Assembly (NCBI GenBank): GCA_964478425.1
Contig: CAYZIB010000001.1
Span: 1 to 64,000, forward strand
DNA length: 64,000 bases
DNA from: CAYZIB01 sp964478425
GTDB lineage: Bacteria > Bacillota_I > Bacilli_A > Acholeplasmatales > WRBM01
Direction of reading: 5' to 3'
The translations under genes were made by a program, and so were the position numbers. Shown here piece by piece: positions 1 to 8,688 of this stretch (the first letter of the stretch is position 1; every line of letters begins with the position of its first letter). The notes below the pieces were generated by a model. The model was not told the origin of the DNA and did no database searches. It saw nothing but the letters and a program-made list of their open reading frames with translations.

Positions 1-5
1 AAAAT

Positions 6-59
6 AAAAGTTTCAAAGATATACTAAAAATTTAATAAGTATATTTTGAAACTTTTTTT
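6..59. terminator. Intrinsic terminator hairpin, probably bidirectional
   Basis: A perfect 12-bp inverted repeat (AAAAGTTTCAAA-type arm at 6-17, complementary arm at 45-56) has a 27-base loop and is followed by a T run on the + strand and preceded by an A run for the minus strand. It lies just beyond the 3' end of the minus-strand gene at 106-288 and may also end a gene upstream of the window. Confidence 0.6.
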
Positions 60-105
60 AAAAAAGAGAGTTATATATATAATCAAGTATAAACTTGTTG
101 TTTTA

Positions 106-288
106 TTAGTTCTTTTTAAGCATATTATCACAAAAGTAATAATCGTCAATAGAACAAGGAACTTTTTCATTTTCTAGCCCATTATATGAATTACTTTCTT
201 TCATACTAGAAACAAACATTAAAAATAATCCGTATAGAACAAGGCTTATAGAAATTATCATAGTTATAAATAAGATTGCATTTAACAT
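106..288 (-). CDS. Small single-span membrane protein, unknown function
   Basis: A 60-residue protein with one hydrophobic segment at about residues 4-27, then a short polar tail with two cysteines and a basic end. I do not recognise a family. It is likely real: an excellent ribosome site (AAAGGAGG) sits a few bases before the ATG, and a promoter of form TTGTTT-16-TATAAT lies upstream on the minus strand. It is divergent from yhbY, and the shared intergenic region holds two cre-like dyads. Its function cannot be inferred from sequence; the tail would lie on one side of the membrane, as a small regulatory or structural peptide might. Confidence 0.6.
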   Translation of the reverse strand: MLNAILFITMIISISLVLYGLFLMFVSSMKESNSYNGLENEKVPCSIDDYYFCDNMLKKN

Positions 289-316
289 TTTAATTCCTCC
301 TTTACTTTACAACTTT

Positions 317-344
317 ATTATAAAATTAATTTTAAAAAAAACAA
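317..344 (-). promoter_or_regulatory. Promoter of the small membrane protein gene
   Basis: On the minus strand, TTGTTT (339-344) and TATAAT (317-322) are separated by 16 bases. This is a good sigma-A type match just upstream of the ribosome site of the 106-288 gene. Confidence 0.6.
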
Positions 345-345
345 T

Positions 346-382
346 ATGAAAACTTTTACATTTTTTATGAAAACTTTTTCAT
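346..382. promoter_or_regulatory. Two tandem cre-like dyads (possible CcpA operator)
   Basis: The 16-mers ATGAAAACTTTTACAT (346-361) and ATGAAAACTTTTTCAT (367-382) are direct repeats, 21 bases apart start to start, so on the same helix face. Each is a near-palindrome. Each fits the known CcpA cre consensus WTGNAANCGNWNNCAW at 15 of 16 positions, missing only the central G. They lie between the divergent 106-288 gene and yhbY, immediately upstream of the minus-strand promoter. The regulator is an inference. Confidence 0.4.
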
Positions 383-456
383 AAGAAAAAAACATCTAAA
401 ATTAAAAAAAACTTTTATTTTGTTATTGTTTTTGGTAAAATTAAATTGGTGATAAA

Positions 457-756
457 ATGACAGGAAAACAAACAAGCTATTTAAGAAGTTTAGCTCAAAA
501 AATAAAACCAGTTTTTCAAATTGGTAAAGAAGGAATTCAAGAACATCAAATTAATGATATTTTAAATTATTTAAATAAACATGAATTAATGAAAGTATCA
601 ATTTTAGAAACATGTCCAAATGATACAGATGAAATAATCAATGCATTTGAAATAAAAAAAATAAATGTTGTTCAAAAAATAGGTAGAAGTCTTGTTTTAT
701 ATAAAGAAAATAAAGAATTAAAAGATAGAATTATTCTTCCAAAAAGTAATAAATAA
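457..756 (+). CDS. yhbY: Ribosome assembly RNA-binding protein YhbY
   Basis: A 99-residue protein made of one CRM (YhbY) domain, the usual full length. The N-terminus TGKQTSYLRSLAQ and the following PVFQIGKEGI loop are the family signature; the GxxG-like loop binds RNA. The family (YqeI in Bacillus) associates with pre-50S particles. In Bacillus yqeI sits between aroE and nadD in the yqe cluster, whereas here it stands alone upstream of addB, so the cluster has been split. The ATG follows a GGTGAT ribosome site. A terminator hairpin begins inside its last codons. Confidence 0.9.
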   Translation: MTGKQTSYLRSLAQKIKPVFQIGKEGIQEHQINDILNYLNKHELMKVSILETCPNDTDEIINAFEIKKINVVQKIGRSLVLYKENKELKDRIILPKSNK

Positions 757-780
757 TAAATTTTTATTATTTATTTTTTT
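748..780 (+). terminator. A/T-only intrinsic terminator after yhbY
   Basis: The arms AATAAATAATAAA (748-760) and TTTATTATTTATT (763-775) are fully complementary and contain no G or C, and are followed by a T run. The left arm is inside the end of yhbY. A pure A/T stem of this length is weak per base pair, so readthrough into addB is possible. Confidence 0.5.
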
Positions 781-797
781 ATAAAGGTGGTGAAAAA

Positions 798-3128
798 ATG
801 TTTGATTATACAATTTTTAAAGATAAAACTTTGATTATAACTCCTAATGTTTTAAAAAATAAAATATTAAGAGAATTAATGAGTTATAATAAGTTATTAA
901 ATATTAAAGTTTTATCATTGAATGAACTTGAAAGAAAAGTTTTTTTTGAAATTAAAGATGAAGCATTTTATAAAGTATATAAAACATTTAATAAACCTTT
1001 TTCTATTTTAAAAAATATATTTGAATATCTTTATTATATTGATGTTAATAAAGATTATCAAAATGAAAAAATAAATGAATTAGTTTATATTAAAAAATAT
1101 TTAATTGATAATAATTTATTAACTTATCATGAATATTTTTTAAAAAATATTAATCAGTTTAAAGTTTATTTTTTAGGATTTACTCATCTTGATAATAAAT
1201 TAAAAAATATAATTGCTATATTAAAAGAAAAAACAGAAGTTTATTTTACTGAATATTATTTAAATACATTTAAGCCAAAAGTAATTCATCTTAAAACAAT
1301 AGAAGATGAACTTGATTATGTAGCATATAACATTTCATGCTTAATTAATAATAATCATGTTGATATTAAAAATATTAAAATTGCTAATTTAAATAATGAT
1401 TATTTATTTCATATGGAAAGAATTTTTAAAAATTATAATTTAAAAGTAAATATTAAAAAAAATATTTCATTATTTAAACTACCATTATCTTCACTTTTTT
1501 TAGAATTTTTAAATACACATACTAAAAATGAAACAATAGAATATCTGAATGAAAATTATAAAGATTATAGTGAATATATTAATTTATACATTGATATTTT
1601 AAATAAATATTATTATATAACAGAAATTGAAAATCAGATAATTAAATATGAATTACAAAATACTTTTTTAAAACCAATTACATATGATAATGCAATAGAT
1701 ATTATAAATATTGATGAAATTGGTAATAGTGACGATTATATTTTCGTTTTATCATGTAATTATAATTATTTTCCAAAAATATTAAAAGATGAAGATTACT
1801 TATTAGATTTTGAAAAAGAAATAATAAACATTTCAACAACAAAAATGATAAATGAAAATAATTTAATAAAATTAAAAAAACTTATAACTTCATCAAAAAA
1901 TATATTTTTAACATATAAAGATACTAGTTATTTTAATGATTATATTAAATCAAGTATATTAAATGATTATAGTGAAATAGAATATGAAAAAAATATATTA
2001 ATTTCATATAGTGATAATGAAAATATTTTATATTTAGCAAAACGACTTGATGAAAAAAATAATGATTTAAACACAAAAATTTTATATAGTAACTATGATA
2101 TTGATTATTTAAAATATAATAATGAATATAAAAAAATTGATCTTAAAACCTTTAATAATATTATTTTAAATAATCCATTAACAATCTCTTATTCTTCTTT
2201 AAATTGTTTTTATGAGTGTAAGTTTAAATATTATTTAAAATATATATTAAAAATAGATTTATATACTAAATCTATTAATAGTATAATTGGAAATATTATG
2301 CATGAAGTAGTTGAAAAATGTTTTGATGATGATTTTGTATTTGATATTGAATTTGAAAAAATAAAAGAAAAAAATCTAATAAATATTGATTTAAAACCAT
2401 CTGAATTATTTTTTATTAATAATATTAAAAATAGGACTAAAGATGTAGTTGATTTTTTATTAGAAAATGAATCTAAAACTAAATTAAATAATCATATTCA
2501 TGAAAAAAAGGTTGTTTTTAATAAAACAATAAATGATAAAAATATACTTATTAAAGGATTTATTGATAAAATAATCTATCATAAAGAAAATGGAAATATA
2601 TATTTAGCAATAATTGATCTTAAAACAGGAAATGATAAGATTTTGCCAGAATTATTTGAATATGGACTTAGTTTACAATTACCATTTTATATTTATTTAT
2701 TAAAACATGATAATGAAAATATATTTAATAATGCCCAAATATTAGGTATTTATATTCAAAATATTTTAAATAAAGAAAACACAAATCAAAAATTAATGTA
2801 TCATGGATATACACTCGATAATATTAGTTTATTAAATTATTTGGATAATAATTATGAGTCATCATCATTAATTAGTAAATTAAAAATTAACAAAGATGGA
2901 AGTTTTAGTAAAAATAGTGATTTAATATCAGATAAAGAAATAAATAATCTAAATAGTTTAGTAGAAGAAAAAATTGATAATATGATAAATGAAATATATA
3001 ATTTAGATTTTTCAATTAATCCTAAAATATATAACGATAATAATCTAAGCTGCAAATATTGTAATTATAGTTCGATTTGTTATAAATCGTATAAAGATTA
3101 TATATATTTGAATAAGAAAAGAGGATAA
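798..3128 (+). CDS. addB: AddB-like nuclease subunit of the AddAB double-strand break resection complex
   Basis: A 776-residue protein, well short of the roughly 1,150 residues of Bacillus AddB. The C-terminal half is a RecB-type nuclease domain: GFIDK near residue 590, the DLKTG catalytic motif at about 612-616, and a following QLPFY helix. Fe-S ligands are visible as Cys470 (or Cys474) plus Cys752, Cys755 and Cys761 with the C-x2-C-x5-C spacing known for AddB. The N-terminus shows no Walker A motif, which Bacillus AddB has, so the helicase-like half seems eroded to a scaffold. The addA start lies one base after its stop, so the two are translated together. Confidence 0.88.
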   Translation: MFDYTIFKDKTLIITPNVLKNKILRELMSYNKLLNIKVLSLNELERKVFFEIKDEAFYKVYKTFNKPFSILKNIFEYLYYIDVNKDYQNEKINELVYIKKYLIDNNLLTYHEYFLKNINQFKVYFLGFTHLDNKLKNIIAILKEKTEVYFTEYYLNTFKPKVIHLKTIEDELDYVAYNISCLINNNHVDIKNIKIANLNNDYLFHMERIFKNYNLKVNIKKNISLFKLPLSSLFLEFLNTHTKNETIEYLNENYKDYSEYINLYIDILNKYYYITEIENQIIKYELQNTFLKPITYDNAIDIINIDEIGNSDDYIFVLSCNYNYFPKILKDEDYLLDFEKEIINISTTKMINENNLIKLKKLITSSKNIFLTYKDTSYFNDYIKSSILNDYSEIEYEKNILISYSDNENILYLAKRLDEKNNDLNTKILYSNYDIDYLKYNNEYKKIDLKTFNNIILNNPLTISYSSLNCFYECKFKYYLKYILKIDLYTKSINSIIGNIMHEVVEKCFDDDFVFDIEFEKIKEKNLINIDLKPSELFFINNIKNRTKDVVDFLLENESKTKLNNHIHEKKVVFNKTINDKNILIKGFIDKIIYHKENGNIYLAIIDLKTGNDKILPELFEYGLSLQLPFYIYLLKHDNENIFNNAQILGIYIQNILNKENTNQKLMYHGYTLDNISLLNYLDNNYESSSLISKLKINKDGSFSKNSDLISDKEINNLNSLVEEKIDNMINEIYNLDFSINPKIYNDNNLSCKYCNYSSICYKSYKDYIYLNKKRG

Positions 3129-3129
3129 T

Positions 3130-6100
3130 ATGCCTAATTTTACAGATGAACAAATAAAAGCTATTTATGATAATGGAAATAATATAATTGTTTCTGCAGG
3201 CGCAGGAAGCGGTAAAACAGCTGTTTTAAGTGAAAGAATTTTAGTAAAACTAAAACAAGGTATAGATATATCTAATTTATTAGTTTTAACATTTACTGAA
3301 GCTGCAGCATTAGAAATGAAAACAAGAATTAAACAAAAAGTTTTAAATGACCCTTTAACATGTCATATGGCTAATTCAATAGATAGCGCATATATTACAA
3401 CATTTGATAGTTATGCATTATCGATTGTTAAAAGGTATCATTATTTATTAAATATTGAAAAAAATATTAATATTATAGATAAATCTATTTTAAAATTATT
3501 TAAAAAAAACATTTTAAATGATATTTTTGAAGAATATTATTTAAAAAATGATTTAGTTTTTTTAGAAATTGCTGAAATCTTTTCTAATAAAAATGACTTT
3601 GATTTAAAAGAACAAATTTTAGATATAGATGATAAATTAGATTTAAAATTTGATAAATTAAATTATTTAGAAGAATACCAAAAAAATTTTTTGAATAATG
3701 ATTTTTTAAAATATATTTATAGTGATTTTACAAAATATATTTTAAATTTAAAAGATGTAGCTAAAACATATTTTGATATTTTTGTAGATAAATTAAGTGA
3801 TAAAGTATTTTTAAATGTTTCTAATTTTTATAATGAATTATTTGATTCAAATGATATAAAAAAAATTATAGATTTACTATCTAATCCTTTACCAAGAATT
3901 TCCGGATTAGATAGTGATTATATAGAATATAAAGAAATTTTTTTAAAAATCATAAAAGAAATAAAAGAAGCAGTTTTAAATTATGGTACAGAAAAAGATT
4001 TTATAGATTTGCAAATTATAAATAATAAATATATTTTAAAAATTATTGAGATCCTAAAAACATTGACGATTAAAGTTAATGATTTTAAAAATAATAATTT
4101 ATTTTTTGATTTTTCTGATATAGCCAAAATGGCGATAAGATGTTTAAAAGAAAACAAACAAGAATTAGATAATTTAAAAAATTCATTAAATGAAATATTA
4201 TTAGATGAATATCAAGATACAAATGATTTGCAAGAAGAATTTATAAAACTAATTGAAAATAATAATGTTTATATGGTTGGTGATGTTAAACAATCTATAT
4301 ATAGATTTAGAAATGCAAATCCAAATATTTTTATTTCAAAATATTTAAATTATAAAAATAATCCTTCTTTAGGAATAAAAATTGATTTAACAAAAAATTT
4401 TAGAAGTAGAAATGAAGTTGTTTTCGCAATTAATTTAATTTTTAAAAAAATTATGACATTAAATTATGGTGGCGCAGATTATATTAATGATCATATTATG
4501 CAATTTGGAAATATAATGTATGAAAAAAATAAATGTGATAATCAAAATTTTAATATCGAATTTCCATCATATAATTATGATAATGAAGATAAATTATTAT
4601 TTGATTATAAAGAAGTTGAAATGTTTTATATTGCAAATGATATTTTAAATAAAATAAATAATAAATATCAAGTGATGTCTAATAATAAATTAAGAAATGT
4701 TTGTTATAGTGATTTTGCAGTTTTAATTGATAAGTCCAATAATTTTTTAATGTTAGGAAAAGTATTTGATTATTTTAAAATTCCTTTTGAAATAATTAAA
4801 AACGATGATTTAACACAAAATTCTTTTATATATACATTTTCTAATTTATTATATTTGGTTTATTTATATAGTAATAAAATTTATAATGAAGAATTTAAAA
4901 TGGCGTATATGAGCATTGCAAGATCATTTATATTTAATTATACTGATGAAAAAATTGCTACAATTATAAATAATAACGAATTATATAATACTGAAATAAT
5001 AAAAAAAATTTCTAATATTTCTAAAGATATTTTAATAAAATCTAATAATATGTTAATAAATGAAATTATTGATGAATTTAATATTATAAATAAATTAATA
5101 AATATAGGAGAAATTGAACAAAATTTAATGAGAATTGAATATATTTATAATTTATCAAAAGAATATTCTAAAATGGGATATGTAGGATTTTCTTTTATTC
5201 AAAAATTAAAAGAAATATTAGATAATGATTTTAAAATCGAAATTAAAAGTAAAAAAAATAAAAATGATTCTGTAAAAATACTTACGATTCATAAATCAAA
5301 AGGATTAGAATATCCAATCGTTTATTTACCATTTTTGTCATCAAATTTTTTTAATAGTGATCAAAGTAAAAATTTAATGTATTCAAATTATTATAATATT
5401 ATTTTAAAACAAGGTTCTAATGATTCGTTAATAAAATACATGCATTTATTAAAAGAAAAAAAAGATGAATTAGAAGAAAAAATTAGATTATTCTATGTTG
5501 CATTAACACGTGCTAAAGAAAAAATTATTGTAATAAGACAAAATCCAACCGAAGAAGATAATATATCAGATTATTTATTGTCAAAATCAAATAGTTTAAA
5601 TGATTTGCTTAATTTAATTGGAGGAACATTAAAAAATTATACTTATACTATAGATATTAATAAATTAAATATAAATAAAGATTATTTAATTAAAAGAAAA
5701 AATCAAATTGATATTAAAAAAGAAGATATTAAAATAAAAAAATATACAAATGATATTAATTATATATTAAATGATAATAAAAAAATTTCCAAAAAAATTA
5801 ATAATTTAATTGATTATAATATAAAAAATAATTTAGAATATGGAAAATATATGCATGAAGTAATGGAAAATATTGATTTTTTTAATCCAAATTTTAGTAA
5901 TATAGATAAAAATTTAATAAGTCATATAAAATATTTTTTAAATCTAGATTTATTAAAAGATATAAAAAATGCAAAAATTTATAAAGAATATGAATTTATT
6001 TATAAAAAAGATAATGAAATTTTTCATGGAATAATTGATTTATTAATTGAATATTTTGATAAAATTATTATAATTGATTACAAATTAGATAATATAAATG

Positions 6101-6219
6101 ATACAAATTATATTAAACAATTAGAATGTTATAAAGATTATATTTTAAGTTTAAATCTTAATAAGAAAGTAAAATTATATTTGTTTTCATTTTTAGAAGA
6201 TAAGATAATTGAAATTTAA
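3130..6219 (+). CDS. addA: AddA helicase-nuclease, ATP-dependent resection of DNA ends
   Basis: A 1,029-residue UvrD/RecB-type superfamily 1 helicase with a C-terminal nuclease, somewhat shorter than the usual 1,200. Motif I (SAGAGSGKTAVL) is at about residues 22-33. The Walker B DEYQDT, the VGDVKQSIYRFR motif, the TIHKSKGLEYP motif and VALTRAKEK follow in order. The last 80 residues carry GIIDLL and the IDYKLDN nuclease core. With AddB it unwinds and trims double-strand breaks for RecA. All ATPase motifs look intact, so AddA is the motor even though AddB lacks a P-loop. The stop codon lies within a large terminator hairpin. Confidence 0.95.
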   Translation: MPNFTDEQIKAIYDNGNNIIVSAGAGSGKTAVLSERILVKLKQGIDISNLLVLTFTEAAALEMKTRIKQKVLNDPLTCHMANSIDSAYITTFDSYALSIVKRYHYLLNIEKNINIIDKSILKLFKKNILNDIFEEYYLKNDLVFLEIAEIFSNKNDFDLKEQILDIDDKLDLKFDKLNYLEEYQKNFLNNDFLKYIYSDFTKYILNLKDVAKTYFDIFVDKLSDKVFLNVSNFYNELFDSNDIKKIIDLLSNPLPRISGLDSDYIEYKEIFLKIIKEIKEAVLNYGTEKDFIDLQIINNKYILKIIEILKTLTIKVNDFKNNNLFFDFSDIAKMAIRCLKENKQELDNLKNSLNEILLDEYQDTNDLQEEFIKLIENNNVYMVGDVKQSIYRFRNANPNIFISKYLNYKNNPSLGIKIDLTKNFRSRNEVVFAINLIFKKIMTLNYGGADYINDHIMQFGNIMYEKNKCDNQNFNIEFPSYNYDNEDKLLFDYKEVEMFYIANDILNKINNKYQVMSNNKLRNVCYSDFAVLIDKSNNFLMLGKVFDYFKIPFEIIKNDDLTQNSFIYTFSNLLYLVYLYSNKIYNEEFKMAYMSIARSFIFNYTDEKIATIINNNELYNTEIIKKISNISKDILIKSNNMLINEIIDEFNIINKLINIGEIEQNLMRIEYIYNLSKEYSKMGYVGFSFIQKLKEILDNDFKIEIKSKKNKNDSVKILTIHKSKGLEYPIVYLPFLSSNFFNSDQSKNLMYSNYYNIILKQGSNDSLIKYMHLLKEKKDELEEKIRLFYVALTRAKEKIIVIRQNPTEEDNISDYLLSKSNSLNDLLNLIGGTLKNYTYTIDINKLNINKDYLIKRKNQIDIKKEDIKIKKYTNDINYILNDNKKISKKINNLIDYNIKNNLEYGKYMHEVMENIDFFNPNFSNIDKNLISHIKYFLNLDLLKDIKNAKIYKEYEFIYKKDNEIFHGIIDLLIEYFDKIIIIDYKLDNINDTNYIKQLECYKDYILSLNLNKKVKLYLFSFLEDKIIEI

Positions 6220-6241
6220 TTATTTTATCTTCTTTTTTTAT
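6195..6241 (+). terminator. Intrinsic terminator overlapping the end of addA
   Basis: An 18-bp stem (6195-6212 with 6216-6233, two G-T wobbles, three-base loop) is followed by a run of T. Most of the left arm encodes the last AddA codons. Confidence 0.75.
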
Positions 6242-6272
6242 ATTTTTTTACATATATTTTATAGGTGGATTT

Positions 6273-7727
6273 ATGAGATTAATTAAATTATTAAAAAAGT
6301 TAAATTTAAAAAATGATAATTACATTGATCACAATATAACTTTAATATCAGAACATACTAAAGATATAATTAATAACTCAATTTTTTTTGCAATAGAAGG
6401 AAATGATAACGGTTTAAATTATATTGATGAAGCTATAAAAAAAGGTGCTAAAACAATTATTAGTGAAGTGTTTATTTGTAATAAAAATAAAAATATTAAT
6501 TATATACAAGTAGATAATACAAGAAAGTATTTAACAATTTTTTTAAATAAATTTTATAAAAATATAACAAAAAAAATCAAATTGATAGGTATAACAGGAA
6601 CAAATGGAAAAACAACTATAGCAACCTTAACTACAAGTTTTTTAGAGTATATGGGTAAAAAAGTAATGAATATTGGAACTGATGGTATTTATTTTAATCA
6701 AAAACAATATGAAACAGTTAATACAACTCCATCGCCTACTTATATTTTAAAAATAATAAATGAAGCATATAAGAAAAAATTAAAATATGTTATTATGGAA
6801 GTAAGTAGTCATGCTATTAAGCAATTAAGAGTTTTTGGTTTTGATTTTGATATAGTTTTATTTAATAATTTGGGACATGATCATTTAGATTATCATAAAA
6901 CAATTATTGATTATAGATATACTAAAGGTATTTTTTTAGCAAGCATCGATAAAAATAAAACAGTTATTTTAAATAAAGATGATGATTCTTATCCTTTATA
7001 TTATTCATTTATAAAATCGAATATAAAAACATATTCAATAAATAATTTTTCTGATTTTTATGTGACAAAAATAAATGAAAATGAGAAAAATTTATCATTT
7101 GAGTTTAAATATACAGATAAAATATATAATGTTAAAAGTTATCTTATTGGAAGATTTAATATTTATAATATTTTAGCATCTATTGCAATTATTAATGATT
7201 TAAAATTTAAAATAGAAGATTATATTATATTTTTAAAAATATTTAATAAAGTTGAAGGTAGAATGGAAATTATAAATTATTATAATCGTAAAATACTCAT
7301 TGATTTTGCACATACTGTAAATGGTGTTAAAAGTGTATTAGAAACAGTAAAAAAATTTAATTATAATAAACTTACAGTTGTAATAGGGCTTGGAGGTAAT
7401 AGGGATAAAGAAAAAAGATCATTAATCGGAAAAATTGTTTGCAATTATGCTAATAATGTTATTTTTACAACTGATAATCCAAGAAATGAAAATCCTATAG
7501 ATATTATAAATGATATAACTAAAAATTTAAATTTTAATAATTATAAAGTTATTATTAATAGACAAAAAGCAATAGTTTATGCAATAAAAAATAGCATTAA
7601 AGATGAACTTATTATTATCCTTGGAAAAGGAAATGAAAAATATCAAATTATAAATGATATAAAATACCCTTATAATGATTTAGATTTTATAAAAAAATTA
7701 AAAAATAAGGTTGTGTTCTATGATTAA
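6273..7727 (+). CDS. murE: UDP-MurNAc-tripeptide synthetase, probably meso-DAP adding
   Basis: A 484-residue Mur ligase. The ATP loop GITGTNGKTT is at about residues 107-116, the substrate-binding region TTPSPTY follows, and the C-terminal domain contains DNPRNENP. In characterised MurE proteins a DNPR motif goes with meso-diaminopimelate and DNPA-type motifs with lysine, so the third stem amino acid is probably meso-DAP. It catalyses ATP-dependent addition to UDP-MurNAc-L-Ala-D-Glu in the cytoplasm. It heads the murE-mraY-murD operon; the ATG follows a GGTGG ribosome site, and mraY starts inside its last codons. Confidence 0.94.
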   Translation: MRLIKLLKKLNLKNDNYIDHNITLISEHTKDIINNSIFFAIEGNDNGLNYIDEAIKKGAKTIISEVFICNKNKNINYIQVDNTRKYLTIFLNKFYKNITKKIKLIGITGTNGKTTIATLTTSFLEYMGKKVMNIGTDGIYFNQKQYETVNTTPSPTYILKIINEAYKKKLKYVIMEVSSHAIKQLRVFGFDFDIVLFNNLGHDHLDYHKTIIDYRYTKGIFLASIDKNKTVILNKDDDSYPLYYSFIKSNIKTYSINNFSDFYVTKINENEKNLSFEFKYTDKIYNVKSYLIGRFNIYNILASIAIINDLKFKIEDYIIFLKIFNKVEGRMEIINYYNRKILIDFAHTVNGVKSVLETVKKFNYNKLTVVIGLGGNRDKEKRSLIGKIVCNYANNVIFTTDNPRNENPIDIINDITKNLNFNNYKVIINRQKAIVYAIKNSIKDELIIILGKGNEKYQIINDIKYPYNDLDFIKKLKNKVVFYD

Positions 7728-8679
7728 TATTTTATTTTTATTATTATCATTTTTAATTTCATATTTTTTAATAAAAAAAATTATTAAATATAATTTAAAT
7801 CATCATATAACTCAAAAAGTAAGAGAAGAAGGATTAAAAACACATTATAAAAAAAATGGCACTCCTACTATGGGCGGGTTAGTTTTTATTTTAGTTACAG
7901 TAATTCTTTTTTTAGTATATTTAATTGTAAAAAAAGTTAATTTTAATTGTTATTTAATAGTCTTATTAATTTTTCCTTTTATAGGCTATGGTTTAATAGG
8001 ATTTATAGATGATTACTTAAAAATTAAAAAAAATAAAAATGAAGGTTTAACACCTTTAAAAAAATTTGTTTTTCAAATAATAATATCTGTTATATATTGT
8101 ATTATTTATCTATTTTCAGGTTATGATACATCTATATATATATTAAATTTAAAAATTGATTTAAAATATTTTTATGGAATATTTATTTTATTAGTTTTTT
8201 TATCTACTACAAATGCTTCTAATTTAACAGATGGATTAGATGGATTATTATCTGGTACATCAATTATTATTTTAACTTGTTTAGGATATTTTAGTTTAAT
8301 AAAGCAAAATTATATTATTTTATATTTTATTTTGATTTTTATATTTTCATTGATTGGTTTTTATTGTTTTAATAAAAATCCAGCAAAAATATTTATGGGG
8401 GATAGTGGATCACTTGCAATAGGAGCAGTCATTTCAACAATTGGAATACTATTAAAAATGGAAATATATTTAATAATAATTGCTTTTCCATTGGTTTTTG
8501 AAACTATATCAGTTATTTTACAAGTTTTATATTATAAAATTACTAAAGGTAAAAGGCTATTTAAAATGGCACCATTTCATCATCATTTAGAAATAATTGG
8601 TTTAAATGAAAATAAAATATGTTTATTATTTTATGTTTTTGAAATTATTTTTTCTATAATAACAATTTTAATATATTGA
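7720..8679 (+). CDS. mraY: Phospho-N-acetylmuramoyl-pentapeptide transferase (lipid I synthase)
   Basis: A 319-residue polytopic membrane enzyme with about ten hydrophobic helices. The family signatures are present: GTPTMGG near the start, the magnesium-binding IDDYLK, NLTDGLDGL, GDSGSLAIG and the C-terminal HHHLE. It transfers phospho-MurNAc-pentapeptide to undecaprenyl phosphate. I start at the ATG at 7720 rather than the TTG nine bases upstream, because AAGG at 7707-7710 is well spaced for the ATG and the alignable protein begins there. It overlaps murE by eight bases. Confidence 0.95.
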   Translation: MINILFLLLSFLISYFLIKKIIKYNLNHHITQKVREEGLKTHYKKNGTPTMGGLVFILVTVILFLVYLIVKKVNFNCYLIVLLIFPFIGYGLIGFIDDYLKIKKNKNEGLTPLKKFVFQIIISVIYCIIYLFSGYDTSIYILNLKIDLKYFYGIFILLVFLSTTNASNLTDGLDGLLSGTSIIILTCLGYFSLIKQNYIILYFILIFIFSLIGFYCFNKNPAKIFMGDSGSLAIGAVISTIGILLKMEIYLIIIAFPLVFETISVILQVLYYKITKGKRLFKMAPFHHHLEIIGLNENKICLLFYVFEIIFSIITILIY

Positions 8680-8688
8680 GGGATAAAA

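Noticed and set aside
1001..6200. Many short A/T repeats and hairpins inside addB and addA
   Set aside because: They follow from codon bias (AAA, AAT, TTA, ATT) and do not line up with regulatory positions.
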